64,000 nt of DNA, taken from the NCBI GenBank assembly GCA_029204225.1, contig CM055095.1, positions 62,836,523 through 62,900,522 of the forward strand, given 5' to 3'. Source of the stretch: Diphasiastrum complanatum (Eukaryota; Streptophyta; Lycopodiopsida; Lycopodiales; Lycopodiaceae). The position numbers and the translations under genes were made by a program. Below are positions 63,060 through 64,000 of this stretch, piece after piece. Position 1 is the stretch's first letter, and each line of letters starts with the position of its first letter. The notes below the pieces were generated by a model. It was not told where the DNA came from, ran no database searches, and worked only from the letters and a program-made list of their open reading frames with translations.

Positions 63060-63420
63060 TCCCACGCCCCTCAACTTCATGAAAGCAAACTCCCCCTGGC
63101 CTCCGATGTGAAATCCCACAGCTACATGCTAGAAAAATGGGCACCGGGTATTTAATGGAGGCTCGTTAGTCATGAAAAGCAGGAGCCCAGAAAAACCATC
63201 CACGGCCCACACAAGAGACGACGACCGTCCGATCAAATAGCGATCTAACGGACGGGGAGTACGATACGTGGGTCAAGCAGGGCAGCTTAGGAAACGTCGA
63301 CTTGGCCGACGCATAATCCAACGCGTGGCAGAAAACAAGCATCCTCAGATCTGGAACGTCGGATAGATTCCCATTCAACGGTAAAGATTAGGCCACGATG
63401 CGCACCTGGGCATCTCAGCC
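63060..63420. promoter_or_regulatory. GC-rich promoter-like block
   Basis: Markedly GC-richer than its surroundings, with several CG dinucleotides and an inverted pair CCGTCCG/CGGACGG around 63226-63256. Upstream regions of plant genes often look like this. A TATA-like ATTATATAAAGG lies downstream at about 63771-63782. No coding frame is supported, and a gene to the right of the window is speculative. Confidence 0.35.
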
Positions 63421-63552
63421 CGGATTTAATAGAAAAGTGCAAAAAGGATTTTCTTCAACCGCCCTTCATTCATTTCCTGTTAGAATGACACAATATATAT
63501 ATATTATATTGATAGAATATATTAAATAAATAGTTTATTTTAAAAGCATTAC

Positions 63553-63554
<2 letters not shown>

Positions 63555-63581
<27 letters not shown>
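63555..63581. repeat. (TA)n microsatellite
   Basis: TATATATA run of about 27 bases in a very AT-rich stretch; a shorter one lies at 63493-63510. Confidence 0.9.
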
Positions 63582-63583
<2 letters not shown>

Positions 63584-63829
63584 ATTTCTATATATCACAA
63601 GTAGTATTTAGTAATTATGTTAGTTTCTGAATATTATGTCAATTTTATTTATTACAAATAACTGATTCGAAATTCGAGGAAGCAGCATATTTGGGATTTT
63701 ATTAGGTGAAATTAATTAATTCTATTAGTGTGGAAATTACACTTTATCTGACGAAAAGTCGTTTTCAGATAATTATATAAAGGAAGAAAGCCATTAAATG
63801 TCAATATTGCAAACTATGTATGTTCTAGG

Positions 63830-64000
63830 GTCAGTGACCGTCAGTCGGTCGGTGAGTACTTCTTCTTTTCCCCTCCTCTACGTCACGAGTTCGAATCCCG
63901 TTTGCAGCGCAGAAATTGGACAAACGAACGTACACGCAAAACAGTATTTTTCTCTTTTTCTCTTTTTTTCTGTTTGTAATTTTCGTACGAGTTCTAGAAT
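63830..64000 (+). mobile_element. tRNA-derived SINE-like head, running off the window
   Basis: TCAGTCGGTCGGTGAG at 63841-63856 matches a tRNA D-arm/A box. CACGAGTTCGAATCCCG at 63884-63900 matches a T-arm/B box. The two pol III promoter elements are 48 bases apart, seven more than in a normal tRNA, and the acceptor arms do not pair. It is therefore not a tRNA gene but fits the head of a tRNA-derived SINE. The body and tail would lie to the right. Confidence 0.5.

Noticed and set aside
63830-63910. A tRNA gene
   Set aside because: A- and B-box matches are good, but the acceptor stem does not pair, the spacing is too long and no anticodon arm folds; SINE head preferred.

Overview
The window looks like nuclear DNA of a land plant with a very large genome. 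A gymnosperm is the best guess, inferred from architecture only. One plus-strand gene runs from beyond the left edge to base 48112. It is an EDR2-like protein gene with PH, START-like and DUF1336 (EDR2_C) parts, recognised from 17 well-supported exons plus two probable ones. Exons from 26794 to the stop keep a consistent phase with no stop codon, so the gene looks functional, although two of its introns are about 25 kb and 17 kb long and packed with retroelements.

Layout. Bases 1-1558: exons finishing the PH domain and starting the linker. Bases 1559-26793: a giant intron holding Copia and Ty3/Gypsy relics (2.6-8.3 kb) and then a chain of at least seven LINE copies (8.3-24.5 kb), all on the minus strand. 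Bases 26794-29634: START-like and linker exons. Bases 29635-46590: second giant intron with minus-strand chromovirus-type Gypsy elements, and a plus-strand Gypsy element (35.9-43.5 kb) into which a minus-strand Gypsy (36.5-40.0 kb) has inserted. Bases 46591-48112: DUF1336 exons and stop. Bases 48113-64000: intergenic DNA with an internally deleted Copia element (49.7-52.9 kb), a Tat/Athila-like RT fragment (53.7-54.8 kb), an unclassified LTR-type element (58.0-59.8 kb), an L1-type endonuclease relic (59.9-60.4 kb), microsatellites, a GC-rich promoter-like block (63.1-63.4 kb) and a tRNA-derived SINE-like head at the right edge.

The most interesting system is the LINE family at 8.3-24.5 kb. 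Copies lie head to tail, each ending in a (TTTC)n(TC)n tract, and the next copy begins directly at that tract. The 3' ends share a small stem-loop with a compensatory change in the oldest-looking copy. ORF2 has an endonuclease, an RT with YADD and a CCHC finger. After the finger six copies keep a motif matching the PCNA-interacting (PIP) consensus, then an acidic stretch and a second ITSFY motif. ORF1 has a long Pro/Ala/Ser-rich N-terminus, a coiled coil and L1-like RRM and C-terminal domains. Together this suggests a LINE lineage that targets its own microsatellite tails. That mechanism is inferred; the junctions and motifs are read directly.

All retroelement reading frames seen here are broken or internally deleted, so the window is a record of past activity around one preserved host gene.
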